Below are positions 17,345 to 26,036 of a DNA stretch of 64,000 bases, in pieces. Position numbers and translations under genes: made by a program. Origin of the DNA: Sutterella sp. (lineage in GTDB: Bacteria > Pseudomonadota > Gammaproteobacteria > Burkholderiales > Burkholderiaceae_F); the NCBI GenBank assembly GCA_019418605.1, contig DYBN01000047.1, forward strand, positions 92,761-156,760. Reading direction: 5' to 3'. Each line of letters begins with the position of its first letter. Position 1 is the stretch's first letter. The notes below the pieces were generated by a model that was not told the DNA's origin, ran no database searches, and saw only the letters and a list, made by a program, of their open reading frames with translations.

Positions 17345-19318
17345 ATGGCAGTTCGCAAGCGCAATTCCGACTATCAGGAAAGCTCCATCCGGGTTTTGAA
17401 GGGCCTTGAGCCCGTCAAGCAGCGCCCGGGCATGTACACGCTCACCGACAATCCCCTGCACATCGTGCAGGAGGTGCTCGACAATTCAAGCGACGAGGTG
17501 CTTGCGGGCTTTGGCGACGCCATCACGCTCACGATTGAAGCCGACGGCACGATTTCGGTTGAAGACAACGGCCGCGGCATCCCGACGGGCATTCACCCCA
17601 CCGAGGGGATTCCAACGATTGAGCTTGTCTTTACGCAGCTGCACGCTGGCGGCAAGTTCGACAAGGCCGAGGGCGGCGCCTATGCGTTTTCAGGCGGCCT
17701 GCACGGCGTGGGCGTCTCCGTGACCAACGCCTTGAGCAGCAGCATGCACGTCACGGTCTGGCGCGACGCCAAGCAGTTTGACATCGGCTTTGCCGACGGC
17801 TTTGTCAGCGAACCCCTGACAAGCATGCCTTCTCCGAGGCCGCGGCGCAGCACCGGCACGCGCGTCTCCTGCCGCCCTGATCCGAAGTACTTTGACAGTC
17901 CCGTCATCCCCGAGCAGCAGCTCATCCGGCTTTTAAAGAGCAAGGCCGTGCTGATGCCGGGCTGCACGGTGAGCTACAAAAATGAAATCACCGGCGCCGA
18001 TTTAAGCTGGAAGTACGATGGAGGCCTTCGGGAGTACCTGCTTGCCGAGTTGACCGATCCCCTTTACATCGAGCCCTTTGAAGCGCAGGAGTGGGCCGAC
18101 GACGACACCGAGGGCTTTGCCAACGGCGAGGGCGCAAGCTGGGTGGTGTGCTGGACGGAGGCGGGAGCGCTCGTGCGCGAGAGCTACGTCAACCTCATTC
18201 CGACTCCCGCAGGCGGCACCCACGAGGCGGGCCTCAGAGACGGGCTCTTTGGGGCCATGAAGGCCTTTATGGAAGCGCATGGACTGATGAGCAAGGGCGT
18301 GAAGCTTCTGGCTGAAGACGTCTTTGCCCGCGCAAGCTTTGTGCTCTCGACCAAGGCTCTCGACCCGCAGTTTCAGGGGCAGACGAAGGAAAAGCTCACA
18401 AGCCGCGAGGTTTTTCGGCTCGTGAGCAACTTCGTGCGGCCGCAGTTTGAGTTCTGGCTCACGCACCACATGGAGGAGGGCAAGAAGCTTGCCGAGCTCG
18501 TCAACCGTCAGGCGCAGGCCCGGCAGCGGCAGTCCCAGAAGGTGGAGAAAAAGCGCGGTTCAAGCGTTGCGGTTCTCCCGGGCAAGCTCACCGACTGCGA
18601 GTCGACCGACATCTCGCGCAATGAAATCTTCCTTGTGGAGGGCGACAGCGCAGGCGGCACCGCCAAGCAGGGACGCAACAAGGAAAATCAGGCGATTCTC
18701 CCCTTGCGCGGCAAGGTGCTCAACACGTGGGAGGTCGACAGCGACCGCATCTACGCCTCGCAGGTGATCCACGACATTGCCGTTGCCCTGGGCGTTGATC
18801 CTCACAAGCTCGACGACGACACCGACCTCAAGGGCCTGAGATACGGCAAGGTCTGCATTCTCGCCGACGCCGACGTCGACGGCAGCCACATTCAGGTGCT
18901 GCTGCTCACGCTCTTTTACCGGCACTTCCCCAAGCTCATCGCCCAGGGGCACGTCTACATCGCGCAGCCCCCGCTTTTTCGCATCGACGTTCCCAAGGTC
19001 GGCCGCAAGCCTGAAAAGAAGCTCTACTGCGCCGACGACAAGGAACTCAAGCGCACGCTTGCCAAACTGCAAAAAGAGGGCCTGGGGCTCGAGAAGCTTT
19101 CCATTTCGCGCTTCAAGGGTTTGGGCGAGATGAGTGAAAAGCAGCTTGCGGAGGCCGCCTTTCACCCGGATACGAGAAGGCTGCTGCCGGTTACCCTGGG
19201 AGGCGTCTCGCAAAGCGACACAAACGCCGTCATGGGGCTTTTGATGAGCAAGGGCGAAGCGCTCGGGCGCCGCACGTGGATGGAGATGCACGGCGACGAC
19301 GTTGAATTGGACGTCTAA
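17345..19318 (+). CDS. parE: DNA topoisomerase IV subunit B
   Basis: ATPase subunit of topoisomerase IV, which decatenates daughter chromosomes. The 657-residue protein has the GHKL ATPase motifs (VLDNSSDEVLAGF, EDNGRGIPTGIHP, and the GGLHGVGVSVTNALS lid). The transducer domain follows, then the TOPRIM domain with LVEGDSAGGTAKQGRNKENQ and DADVDGSHI. The length and the short ~650-residue form match ParE rather than the longer GyrB. parC is not adjacent. The start gives the common ParE N-terminus. A short duplicated sequence sits exactly at the stop codon (see findings). Confidence 0.96.
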   Translation: MAVRKRNSDYQESSIRVLKGLEPVKQRPGMYTLTDNPLHIVQEVLDNSSDEVLAGFGDAITLTIEADGTISVEDNGRGIPTGIHPTEGIPTIELVFTQLHAGGKFDKAEGGAYAFSGGLHGVGVSVTNALSSSMHVTVWRDAKQFDIGFADGFVSEPLTSMPSPRPRRSTGTRVSCRPDPKYFDSPVIPEQQLIRLLKSKAVLMPGCTVSYKNEITGADLSWKYDGGLREYLLAELTDPLYIEPFEAQEWADDDTEGFANGEGASWVVCWTEAGALVRESYVNLIPTPAGGTHEAGLRDGLFGAMKAFMEAHGLMSKGVKLLAEDVFARASFVLSTKALDPQFQGQTKEKLTSREVFRLVSNFVRPQFEFWLTHHMEEGKKLAELVNRQAQARQRQSQKVEKKRGSSVAVLPGKLTDCESTDISRNEIFLVEGDSAGGTAKQGRNKENQAILPLRGKVLNTWEVDSDRIYASQVIHDIAVALGVDPHKLDDDTDLKGLRYGKVCILADADVDGSHIQVLLLTLFYRHFPKLIAQGHVYIAQPPLFRIDVPKVGRKPEKKLYCADDKELKRTLAKLQKEGLGLEKLSISRFKGLGEMSEKQLAEAAFHPDTRRLLPVTLGGVSQSDTNAVMGLLMSKGEALGRRTWMEMHGDDVELDV

Positions 19319-19344
19319 AAAACGGTACTGTCTAAAAACGGTAC
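19313..19344 (+). repeat. Tandem duplication over the parE stop codon
   Basis: A 16-base unit GTCTAAAAAACGGTAC (19313-19328) is repeated as a 15-base copy after one base (19330-19344). The first copy contains the TAA stop of parE. Confidence 0.85.
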
Positions 19345-19455
19345 AAATGCTTACCAAGGGTGCCTCTCTGATGTCGCCCGGGCGGCTGCTGCGTTGCTAG
19401 ACTCCGACAATAAGCCGTCGGGGAAAATGTCGTGCCGGCGGCAGGAGCAGGACTT

Positions 19456-20169
19456 ATGGAAAGCAAATCCCTTGCAGCAAGCTTTGTGATTGCCGTGGGC
19501 ATCGCCGGCGGTCTGGCTGTGCTTGGCACTCAGATTGATTCGGCCGTGGGCCGCTTTGTCGACCGCGACCGCGTGGTGACGGTCAAGGGCCTCGCCGAGC
19601 AGCAGGTGCCCGCCGACCGCGTCATCTGGCCCGTGACCTTCCGGGAACTCGGCAACGACCTGCAGGAGGTCTTCGGGCGCATCAACTCTCGGGCGGCCGT
19701 CGTCGTCAACTTTTTGCGCGCGGGCGGCATCGATCCGCGCGAAATCGCGATTTCAGTTCCCACGGTCGACGACGCGCAGGCCAACAACTACGGGGGCAAC
19801 CAGAGGGCGTTTCGCTATTCGCTCACCCAGACCGTGACGGTTTCGACCAACAAGGTGCAGGCCGTGCTGAGTCTCATGCAAAAGCAAAGCGAACTCATCG
19901 GCCGCGACATTACGCTTGCCAACGACTACAACTACCGCACCCGCTTTGACTTTACGGGTTTAAACGGCATCAAGCCCAAGATGATTGAGACGGCAACCGT
20001 CAACGCCCGCGAGGCCGCGCAGAAGTTTGCCCAGGACTCGGGCTCGACGCTCGGCAAAATCCGCAGGGCGAGTCAGGGGCAGTTCACCATCTCCAACAGA
20101 GATGAAAACACGCCCTACATCAAGAACGTGCGCGTGGTGACGACGGTCGAATACTTCCTGAAGGATTAG
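19456..20169 (+). CDS. SIMPL-domain (DUF541) exported protein
   Basis: A 237-residue envelope protein of the SIMPL/DUF541 family (E. coli YggE-like). One N-terminal hydrophobic segment (about 8-25) acts as an uncleaved anchor or signal peptide. The conserved VTVKGLAEQQVPADRVIW opening and the KPKMIETATVNAREAAQKFA helix follow. The biochemical role of the family is not settled; links to oxidative stress have been reported. The ATG at 19456 has an AGGAG site nine bases upstream; a GTG at 19432 is less likely. It is the only gene between parE and metQ. Confidence 0.88.
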   Translation: MESKSLAASFVIAVGIAGGLAVLGTQIDSAVGRFVDRDRVVTVKGLAEQQVPADRVIWPVTFRELGNDLQEVFGRINSRAAVVVNFLRAGGIDPREIAISVPTVDDAQANNYGGNQRAFRYSLTQTVTVSTNKVQAVLSLMQKQSELIGRDITLANDYNYRTRFDFTGLNGIKPKMIETATVNAREAAQKFAQDSGSTLGKIRRASQGQFTISNRDENTPYIKNVRVVTTVEYFLKD

Positions 20170-20271
20170 TTCCAAGAGCGGGCGGCATCTGACCGGGGCG
20201 CTTTGCGCCCGGATAAAATGTCGCCTGCTTTTTATTTGGATTTTTCACTTTCAGCTTCTGGAGATTTCACC

Positions 20272-21099
20272 ATGAAGAAGTTTTTCACCCTCGCGGCGGT
20301 CTGCGCGGCGGCTGCGGCGGGGCTTGCCGGCTGCGGCGACAAGAAGGATGCGGCGCCCGCTCAGGCGAGCGCCCCGCAGGCTGCCGTCACCATCACGGTG
20401 GGCGCCACGCCCGTGCCCCATGCCGACATTTTGAAATTCGTGCAGCCCGAATTGAAAAAGCAGGGCGTCGACATGAAGATCATTGAATTCTCCGACTACG
20501 TCAAGCCCAACATGGCGCTTGCCGACAAGGAGATCGACGCCAACTTCTTCCAGCACAAGCCCTATCTTGATAGCTTTGCCAAGGAGCGCGGCTTGAAGCT
20601 CTCGGTGCTCACGACCGTGCACATCGAGCCCATGGGCGTCTATTCGAAGAAGTACAAGGACGTCAAGAGCTTTGGCGACGGCATCAAGGTCGCCATCCCC
20701 AACGATCCGACCAACGGCGGCCGCGCGCTCAAGGTTCTGGCCGACGCGGGCTTCTTCTCGTTAAAGGACGGCGTGGGTGTGAACGGGACGCCTGCCGACA
20801 TCGTCAACAACACCCGCAACGTGCAGGTGGTCGAGATGGAGGCGGCGGTGCTGCCGCGCACGCTCGATGATGTGGACTATGCCGTCATCAATTCGAACTT
20901 CGCCATGGGCGTGGGGCTCAACCCCTCCAAGGATTCGCTCTTTACCGAATCGAAGGACTCGCCCTATGCCAACGTCGTTGCCATCCGAGAAGGCGACAAC
21001 CGCGAAGCTATCAAGAAGCTCGGCGCAGCGATGACCACGCCCGCCGTGCGCGACTTCATCATGAACACCTACAAGGGGGCGGTGCTGCCGGCGTTTTAA
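20272..21099 (+). CDS. metQ: Methionine ABC-transporter substrate-binding lipoprotein (NlpA/MetQ family)
   Basis: Periplasmic lipoprotein that captures D/L-methionine or a related ligand for a MetNI importer. The 275-residue precursor has a lipoprotein signal peptide with lipobox LAGC (lipidated Cys21). The family blocks VGATPVPHADIL, FSDYVKPNMALADKEIDANFFQH and IPNDPTNGGRAL follow. The ATG at 20272 is preceded by a GGAGA site. No metN or metI lies beside it, so the transporter partner must be encoded elsewhere, or this is a stand-alone paralogue. Ligand specificity is inferred from family only. Confidence 0.9.
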   Translation: MKKFFTLAAVCAAAAAGLAGCGDKKDAAPAQASAPQAAVTITVGATPVPHADILKFVQPELKKQGVDMKIIEFSDYVKPNMALADKEIDANFFQHKPYLDSFAKERGLKLSVLTTVHIEPMGVYSKKYKDVKSFGDGIKVAIPNDPTNGGRALKVLADAGFFSLKDGVGVNGTPADIVNNTRNVQVVEMEAAVLPRTLDDVDYAVINSNFAMGVGLNPSKDSLFTESKDSPYANVVAIREGDNREAIKKLGAAMTTPAVRDFIMNTYKGAVLPAF

Positions 21100-21146
21100 A
21101 GGTCAGTATCCGCACATTGCGCGAGGTCTTTCAAGGCCTCGCCGGG

Positions 21147-21183
21147 CGCCCGGCGGGAATTTTCTCCTTCCGGGCGTTTTTTT
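21147..21183 (+). terminator. Terminator of metQ
   Basis: Arms CGCCCGG/CCGGGCG (21147-21153, 21170-21176) are followed immediately by seven Ts. Confidence 0.9.
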
Positions 21184-21396
21184 GTTCTGAGAAATATTAA
21201 GAGCCACAAACAGACTTCTAATTTATAAAATGCGCCGGGATCTACGGGCAGAAGTCTCATTGCGGACAAGGCGCTTGTTTTCAGTTAACAGTCTATTTGT
21301 AGACTTTTGTAGAAGCTAAATTTGAAGTGCTTGATTTTTCGGCAGCGCTTCAATTTGCTCAATGATTAACGCAGTCAAGAGCTGATTTGCAACCCC
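21184..21396. other. AT-rich intergenic region between metQ and the HxlR gene
   Basis: There is no gene in this AT-rich stretch between a plus-strand terminator and the end of a minus-strand gene. It holds a spaced inverted repeat AGACTTCT/AGAAGTCT (around 21213-21257) of unknown meaning. Confidence 0.4.
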
Positions 21397-21801
21397 TTAG
21401 ATCGGCATGTCGTCCATGCCGCAGTTGGCTTTAAGTCCCTTGTCCTGCAGGTAGCCCTTGCCCCAGCAAAAGATCGAGCGCAGAACGGGCCGCAGGCTCT
21501 CGCCGCAGGCCGAGAGCGAATACTCGACCTTGGGCGGCACGACCGGGTAGACGCGCCGCACGATGAGGCCGTCGCGCTCAAGTTCCCGCAGCTGCTGCGT
21601 GAGCATCTTGCTTGCGGCGTGCGGGATGGCGCGCTGCAGTTCGCTAAACCTCAGGGTGCGCCCGAAGAGATTCCAGACGATAAGCGTCTTGTACTTGCCC
21701 CCGATGAGCTTCAAGGTCGTTTCAACGGGGCAGTGAAGCTGCGTGCTCTCGCCGGCATCGTCTCCCGCGCCGCAGCAGGCGGGCATCTTTGTTTTGTTCA
21801 T
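21397..21801 (-). CDS. HxlR-family transcriptional regulator
   Basis: A 134-residue winged-helix regulator. The HxlR core is clear (CPVETTLKLIGGKYKTLIVWNL at 24-45, split by the helix start; then RFSELQRAIPHAASKMLTQQL). It has cysteines at 9, 10 and 24 plus more near the C-terminus, which could serve redox or metal sensing, as known for some HxlR-type proteins. The start at 21801 keeps the conserved N-terminus and has a GAGAAA site; the open frame to 21852 is less likely. It is divergent from the copper ATPase gene, sharing a 166-base region, so control of copA is a reasonable inference, though copper genes are usually controlled by CueR or CsoR types. Confidence 0.88.
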   Translation of the reverse strand: MNKTKMPACCGAGDDAGESTQLHCPVETTLKLIGGKYKTLIVWNLFGRTLRFSELQRAIPHAASKMLTQQLRELERDGLIVRRVYPVVPPKVEYSLSACGESLRPVLRSIFCWGKGYLQDKGLKANCGMDDMPI

Positions 21802-21967
21802 GGCTTTTCTCGGAATCGATCTCGGTGCTTTTGCGTCCAGCCGCACAAGCATGAAAGCATTGTACTTACCTTTTTGTTACTTGCTTTCAAAACAGTGCAT
21901 TCTTGCAAAATTGACACTGAATTTTAGAATCTCGGAAAAACCTCTTCATTGAGAGAAAAAAGCCGCG

Positions 21968-24649
21968 ATGAAGCAAATCCATTTTCTCGTTACCGGCATG
22001 AGCTGCTCGGCGTGCTCCGCGCGCGTTGCCAAGGCGGCCGCCGGCGTTGAAGGCGTAGCCGACGCCGATGTCAACCTCTTGAAAAACGAGCTCACGGTGA
22101 GCGTTTCCGACGACGCTGCTGCAGGGCTCGAAGACAGAATCATTGAGGCGGTGGTCAAGGCGGGCTACGGCGCCATGCCAAAGGATGCGCCTGCGCCTGA
22201 GGCTTCTTCTGCGCGCGCAGGCCGCGCCGCGCGCGAGACTCCCGCAACAATCGCTGCGCGAGAAATCGACTCGATGCGCAGGCGTCTTTTTTGGAGCATC
22301 GCGCTTTGCGTGCCGCTGATGTATCTCTCGATGGCGCCGATGGCGGGGCTTCCCATCCCGCAGGCGTTTTCGGGCCCCTTGAATGCGCCTGCGTTTGCCC
22401 TGACGCAGTTTTTGCTCACCATCGCCGTCGTCTTCATCAACTTCAAGTTTTTCCGCGTGGGCTTCAAAACCCTGATTCAGGGCGCGCCCAACATGGATTC
22501 GCTCGTTGCCATCGGCTCGGCCGCCTCGGTCCTTTTCGGGCTTTATGCGCTCTACAAGATGCTCTACGCGCTCGCAGCGGGCGACGCGGCCGTGCTCTCG
22601 CACTTTGCGCACAATCTCTACTTTGATTCGGCGGCGATGATTCTCACGCTCATCACGCTCGGCAAGTATTTCGAAGCGCGCGCAAAGGCACGAACGACCG
22701 ACGCTCTGGGGCGGCTCATGGCATTGATGCCGGAGACCGCCGTTGTGCGAAGAATGGGCGTTGAGACAAGCGTGCCGCTTGAGAGCGTGGTCCTGGGCGA
22801 CGAGGTCGTTGTCAAAACGGGCGAGCGCGTGCCGGTTGACGGCGTCGTGATTGAGGGCACGGGGTGGGCCGACGAGTCGGCCGTCACGGGCGAGAGCGTT
22901 CCCGTGCAAAAAGAGCCTCAGGGCACGATTGCCTGCGCCTCGCTTTTGATGCGCGGGCACCTAGTGCTTCGCGCCACGCGCGTGGGAACGGACACAAGCC
23001 TTGCGCAGATCATTCGCCTGGTTGACGAGGCCACCTCGTCGAAAGCGCCCGTTGCGCGGTTGGCCGACCGCATCAGCGCCGTCTTTGTGCCGGTGGTGAT
23101 CGGCATTGCGGCCGTGACGGCCGTTGTGTGGCTTTTGCTTGGGGCCGATGCTGAATTTGCTTTTACGGCGGCCGTGAGCGTGCTCGTGATTTCCTGCCCC
23201 TGCGCGCTCGGACTTGCCACCCCCACGGCGATCATGGTGGGAACAGGCAAGGGAGCAGAAAACGGCATTCTGATCAAATCGGCAGAAGCAATCGAAAAGT
23301 GCCGCACGCTTACCACCGTGATTCTCGACAAGACGGGAACGATTACCGAGGGCAAGCCCGTTTTGACCGACGTCGTTTCATTTTCTGAGCTCACCGGCCG
23401 CGAAATCCTCGCTCTTGCCGCCGCCGTTGAGGCAAAAAGCGAGCATCCCCTCGCGCACGCCGTGACGGCCGCCTGCCTTGAAGCGGCTGTCAAACCGTCT
23501 GAGGCCTCGGACTTTTCCCAAGCCGCCGGGCGCGTGCAGGGAGTCGTTGACGGACGCCGCATCGAAATCGGCAACAAAAACCTCATCGCGGGTGAAAACG
23601 CGCGCGCCGTTGAGGAGCGCCTTGATGCGCTCTCGCAAGAGGGCAAGACCGTTCTTGTGGTGAACGTCGACGGCCGCTGCGCAGGGCTTCTTGCTGTGGC
23701 CGACGCCGTCAAGCCAGACAGCGCCCCTGCCGTTGCCGCGTTAAAGGGGCTTGGCCTCAAGGTGCGGATGGTCACGGGCGACAATGCGCGCACGGCGCGC
23801 GCCGTTGCCGCGAGAGTCGGCATCGATGAAGTTGTCAGCGAAGTGCTTCCGGCCGACAAGGCAAGGATCGTGCGCGAGTCTCAAGCAAAGGGCGAAAAGG
23901 TCCTTATGGTGGGAGACGGCATCAATGATGCGCCGGCTCTGGCGCAGGCCGACGTCGGCATGGCGATCGGTGCGGGCACCGATGTGGCGCTTGACTGCGC
24001 CGACATCGTGCTCATGAAAAACCGCCTTACCGACGCCGTCGGCGCCGTCGAGCTCTCGCAGGCCGTGATGCGCAACATCAAGCAGAATCTCTTCTGGGCG
24101 TTCTTTTACAACGCCATCGGCATTCCGCTTGCCGCGGGCGTCTTTTATTCGGCCTTCGGGTGGCTTCTCAATCCCATGTTTGCCGCAGCCGCCATGTCGA
24201 TGAGCTCGGTTACCGTGGTAAGCAACGCTCTGCGGCTGCGGCGCTTTAAGCCTGTGGCGGAAAGGCTGCAGCAGGCCTGCTGCACCACTGAAGCGACCGG
24301 CGAGTGCGCGGCGCCCGCCCGCGCAACGCTTGTCAAAGGCCTTGATGCGGCGGGCTGCGCCGCTCGAATTTCAACGTCTGCCGGGGAAAAGGTTCCTGCG
24401 GCGGCATCTCTTTTAACAAGGAGTCAACCCATGAAAAAGATCATTTCCATTGAAGGCATGCACTGCTCGCACTGCACGGGCTCGGTTCAGAAAAAGCTCT
24501 CGGCCATGCCCGGCGTGAGCGATGTTGAAGTAAGCCTTGAAGAGAAGTGCGCGCACGTCACGGTCGACGAGTCGGTCACCGACGAGGCGCTTCTTGCCGC
24601 CGTCAACGACCTGGGCTTTGAAGCCAAGGGCGTTGAAACGCTCTCCTGA
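21968..24649 (+). CDS. copA: Copper-exporting P1B-type ATPase with C-terminal HMA (CopZ-like) domain
   Basis: An 893-residue inner-membrane Cu(I) export ATPase. The N-terminal HMA domain has GMSCSAC (Cys13, Cys16). Six to eight transmembrane segments, the actuator TGE (VTGES), the CPC motif at 410-412, the phosphorylated Asp454 in DKTGT, the SEHPLAHA nucleotide-binding motif and GDGINDAP follow. YNAIGIP and MSMSSVTVVSNALR lie in the last helices. Instead of ending near residue 765, the frame continues through a Cys/Ala-rich linker into a second HMA domain with GMHCSHC (Cys833, Cys836). No stop codon separates them. See the nested entry for the internal start. Confidence 0.95.
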   Translation: MKQIHFLVTGMSCSACSARVAKAAAGVEGVADADVNLLKNELTVSVSDDAAAGLEDRIIEAVVKAGYGAMPKDAPAPEASSARAGRAARETPATIAAREIDSMRRRLFWSIALCVPLMYLSMAPMAGLPIPQAFSGPLNAPAFALTQFLLTIAVVFINFKFFRVGFKTLIQGAPNMDSLVAIGSAASVLFGLYALYKMLYALAAGDAAVLSHFAHNLYFDSAAMILTLITLGKYFEARAKARTTDALGRLMALMPETAVVRRMGVETSVPLESVVLGDEVVVKTGERVPVDGVVIEGTGWADESAVTGESVPVQKEPQGTIACASLLMRGHLVLRATRVGTDTSLAQIIRLVDEATSSKAPVARLADRISAVFVPVVIGIAAVTAVVWLLLGADAEFAFTAAVSVLVISCPCALGLATPTAIMVGTGKGAENGILIKSAEAIEKCRTLTTVILDKTGTITEGKPVLTDVVSFSELTGREILALAAAVEAKSEHPLAHAVTAACLEAAVKPSEASDFSQAAGRVQGVVDGRRIEIGNKNLIAGENARAVEERLDALSQEGKTVLVVNVDGRCAGLLAVADAVKPDSAPAVAALKGLGLKVRMVTGDNARTARAVAARVGIDEVVSEVLPADKARIVRESQAKGEKVLMVGDGINDAPALAQADVGMAIGAGTDVALDCADIVLMKNRLTDAVGAVELSQAVMRNIKQNLFWAFFYNAIGIPLAAGVFYSAFGWLLNPMFAAAAMSMSSVTVVSNALRLRRFKPVAERLQQACCTTEATGECAAPARATLVKGLDAAGCAARISTSAGEKVPAAASLLTRSQPMKKIISIEGMHCSHCTGSVQKKLSAMPGVSDVEVSLEEKCAHVTVDESVTDEALLAAVNDLGFEAKGVETLS
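24418..24423 (+). promoter_or_regulatory. Internal ribosome binding site inside copA
   Basis: The sequence AAGGAG lies within the copA frame, seven bases before the in-frame ATG at 24431. Its strength and spacing are those of a true gene start rather than of random coding sequence. Confidence 0.75.
24431..24649 (+). CDS. Nested in-frame CopZ-like copper chaperone (72 aa)
   Basis: Starting at the internal ATG (copA codon 822), this frame encodes a complete 72-residue heavy-metal-associated protein with the metal-binding motif GMHCSHC (Cys12, Cys15). It has the usual length and secondary-structure order of CopZ/Atx1 chaperones, which hand Cu(I) to CopA. It has its own strong Shine-Dalgarno. 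The simplest reading is two products from one frame: a long ATPase carrying the chaperone domain and a free chaperone from internal initiation. A plain fusion with no separate product cannot be excluded from sequence. Confidence 0.65.
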   Translation: MKKIISIEGMHCSHCTGSVQKKLSAMPGVSDVEVSLEEKCAHVTVDESVTDEALLAAVNDLGFEAKGVETLS

Positions 24650-25093
24650 CTTTTGGCTTGCTACGGCAGGGAAGGGCGCAATTGAAATCGCGCCCTGGCT
24701 GCCGGGCAACGACAAGGCCGTGCACCCGGACGAAGAGCCGCGGGCGCTGACGGACCGCAAAAAAGCGAGGCTGCATTGACGCAGGGCCTCGCTTTTTTGC
24801 GGTCCATTTACGGTTTGCCAAAAGCTTCAACGACGGGAAGATTCGTGTCGTTGAGGCCGTCTGGGAGCCGCAAGAAAAGAAAAGGCCGATCCAAGCATGC
24901 GCTTAAGACGGCCTTCAAAGAAGATTCCCTCAGCACCAAATGCCTCGGCTTGCGCCGATCCCTTGACTAAACGCCCGAAACGACCTGAGGCAGCCTCTTC
25001 TCTTGAGATGAGTATCCTCAAATACAACCCAAATGTCAACGCTACCGTTGTATTTTCCGGCGCTCCCATGGCGCCGCATCACGCGCTTTCGGT
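24650..25093. other. Intergenic region with terminator and possible IS remnant
   Basis: Besides the bidirectional terminator, one plus-strand frame over about 24804-24908 reads like a short coding fragment (containing FNDGKIRVVEAVWEPQEKKR). It resembles the N-terminus of IS1634/IS4-type transposases but has no start and soon hits a stop. A 29-codon ORF at 25008-25097 has no ribosome site and I do not call it. Confidence 0.35.
24752..24805. terminator. Bidirectional terminator between copA and the WGDG/LRR genes
   Basis: A perfect 20-base inverted repeat (24752-24771 and 24786-24805) contains internal A6/T6 tracts, so either transcript forms a stem ending in Ts. It lies about 100 bases beyond the copA stop. 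Confidence 0.88.
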
Positions 25094-26026
25094 TTAAATG
25101 AGCCGGCACGTGGGCACGCCCTCGGCGTTGCGGGTGTCGTCAAAGAAGTCCTGAGGAAACGTCGGGCCCGCCTTGATTTTTATGGGATCGTGGTCAAGGC
25201 CGGCGGCGGGCTCAAACATTCCGTCGACGTTGACGGGATCAAGGCCGTGCATGAGCCCTGGCGGCACGCTCTGCACAGGCGTGCGGGCAAAGGTGCCTAT
25301 AAAGGAGCTGCGGCGCCTTGCGTTGGCAAAAAGCCGCGCCGGGATGTCCACCAAGCCGCTTTCGGCAAACGTGCCGTTAAAAAGCCGCGCCTGCACGGTG
25401 CTGGCAAAAAGATCCTCGGGGACGTGCTCGAGGTTTTTGCAGCGCAAAAAAGCCTGCGAGAAGTCTTCGGCCTGCAGATTGGCGGCAAAAAGCTGCCGGC
25501 TTACCGTATCAATGCCGCTTTGTGCAAAGACCCCCGCAAAGGAGACCGTGTAGATGAGCGGGAAAAAGAGCGATTCGGGGATGGTGCGCAGGTCAGGGAG
25601 CCCCGCAAACGTGTACTGCAGGTGCGTGAGGTGCGTGTTGTGGGCAAAAAGCGCCGAGACAAGCGAATTGAGCCGCTGCGGCGGATAGTCTCTGTGCCAG
25701 ATGTGCGCGTGCGTGGCAAGCGCCCCGGTGGCGTCGTCGACGAGCACGGGGATGGGCTGCACGATTGCCGTCGTCTGCTCGGGCAGAATCAGAGCTCCCG
25801 AGGGCAGGGGGCCGCCGAAGTCGATGGTCATGCGCTGCGGGTGCGTGAGCGTTCGAAACTCAATGACCGTGGTGGAGTCGACCTGGCGGCGGCGCTCTTC
25901 GCACTTCTCGCCGTAGACCACGGCAACGCGCGAGCATGATGGCGCAATGGCGGCTCCGGCCACGATGCGCACGCGCACCATCGGATCGCGCTTGCTCGGC
26001 GTGATGTCTAAAACAAGTTTGGTCAT
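25094..26026 (-). CDS. WGDG/LRR-family protein, downstream member (310 aa)
   Basis: A soluble protein without signal peptide or membrane segment. The N-terminal ~100 residues look like a beta-sandwich module related to that of the upstream neighbour, but the WGDG signature is replaced by IDFGG. The rest is a run of degenerate leucine-rich repeats of BspA/DUF285 style (NTHLTHLQYTFAGLPDLRTI, EDFSQAFLRCKNLEHVPEDL and others), about 22-27 residues each. It starts 11 bases after its neighbour and is surely cotranscribed. The function is unknown. Such repeats occur in surface and phage-associated binding proteins, but nothing here shows export or phage genes. Confidence 0.75.
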   Translation of the reverse strand: MTKLVLDITPSKRDPMVRVRIVAGAAIAPSCSRVAVVYGEKCEERRRQVDSTTVIEFRTLTHPQRMTIDFGGPLPSGALILPEQTTAIVQPIPVLVDDATGALATHAHIWHRDYPPQRLNSLVSALFAHNTHLTHLQYTFAGLPDLRTIPESLFFPLIYTVSFAGVFAQSGIDTVSRQLFAANLQAEDFSQAFLRCKNLEHVPEDLFASTVQARLFNGTFAESGLVDIPARLFANARRRSSFIGTFARTPVQSVPPGLMHGLDPVNVDGMFEPAAGLDHDPIKIKAGPTFPQDFFDDTRNAEGVPTCRLI

Positions 26027-26036
26027 GAGAGCGCCC

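Noticed and set aside
24776..24970. Small ORF starting in the copA terminator
   Set aside because: It begins inside the hairpin loop, has no ribosome site and no coding character.
25008..25097. 29-codon ORF at the end of the copA-LRR intergenic region
   Set aside because: There is no Shine-Dalgarno and no similarity that I recognise, and it overlaps the convergent stop; it may be chance.
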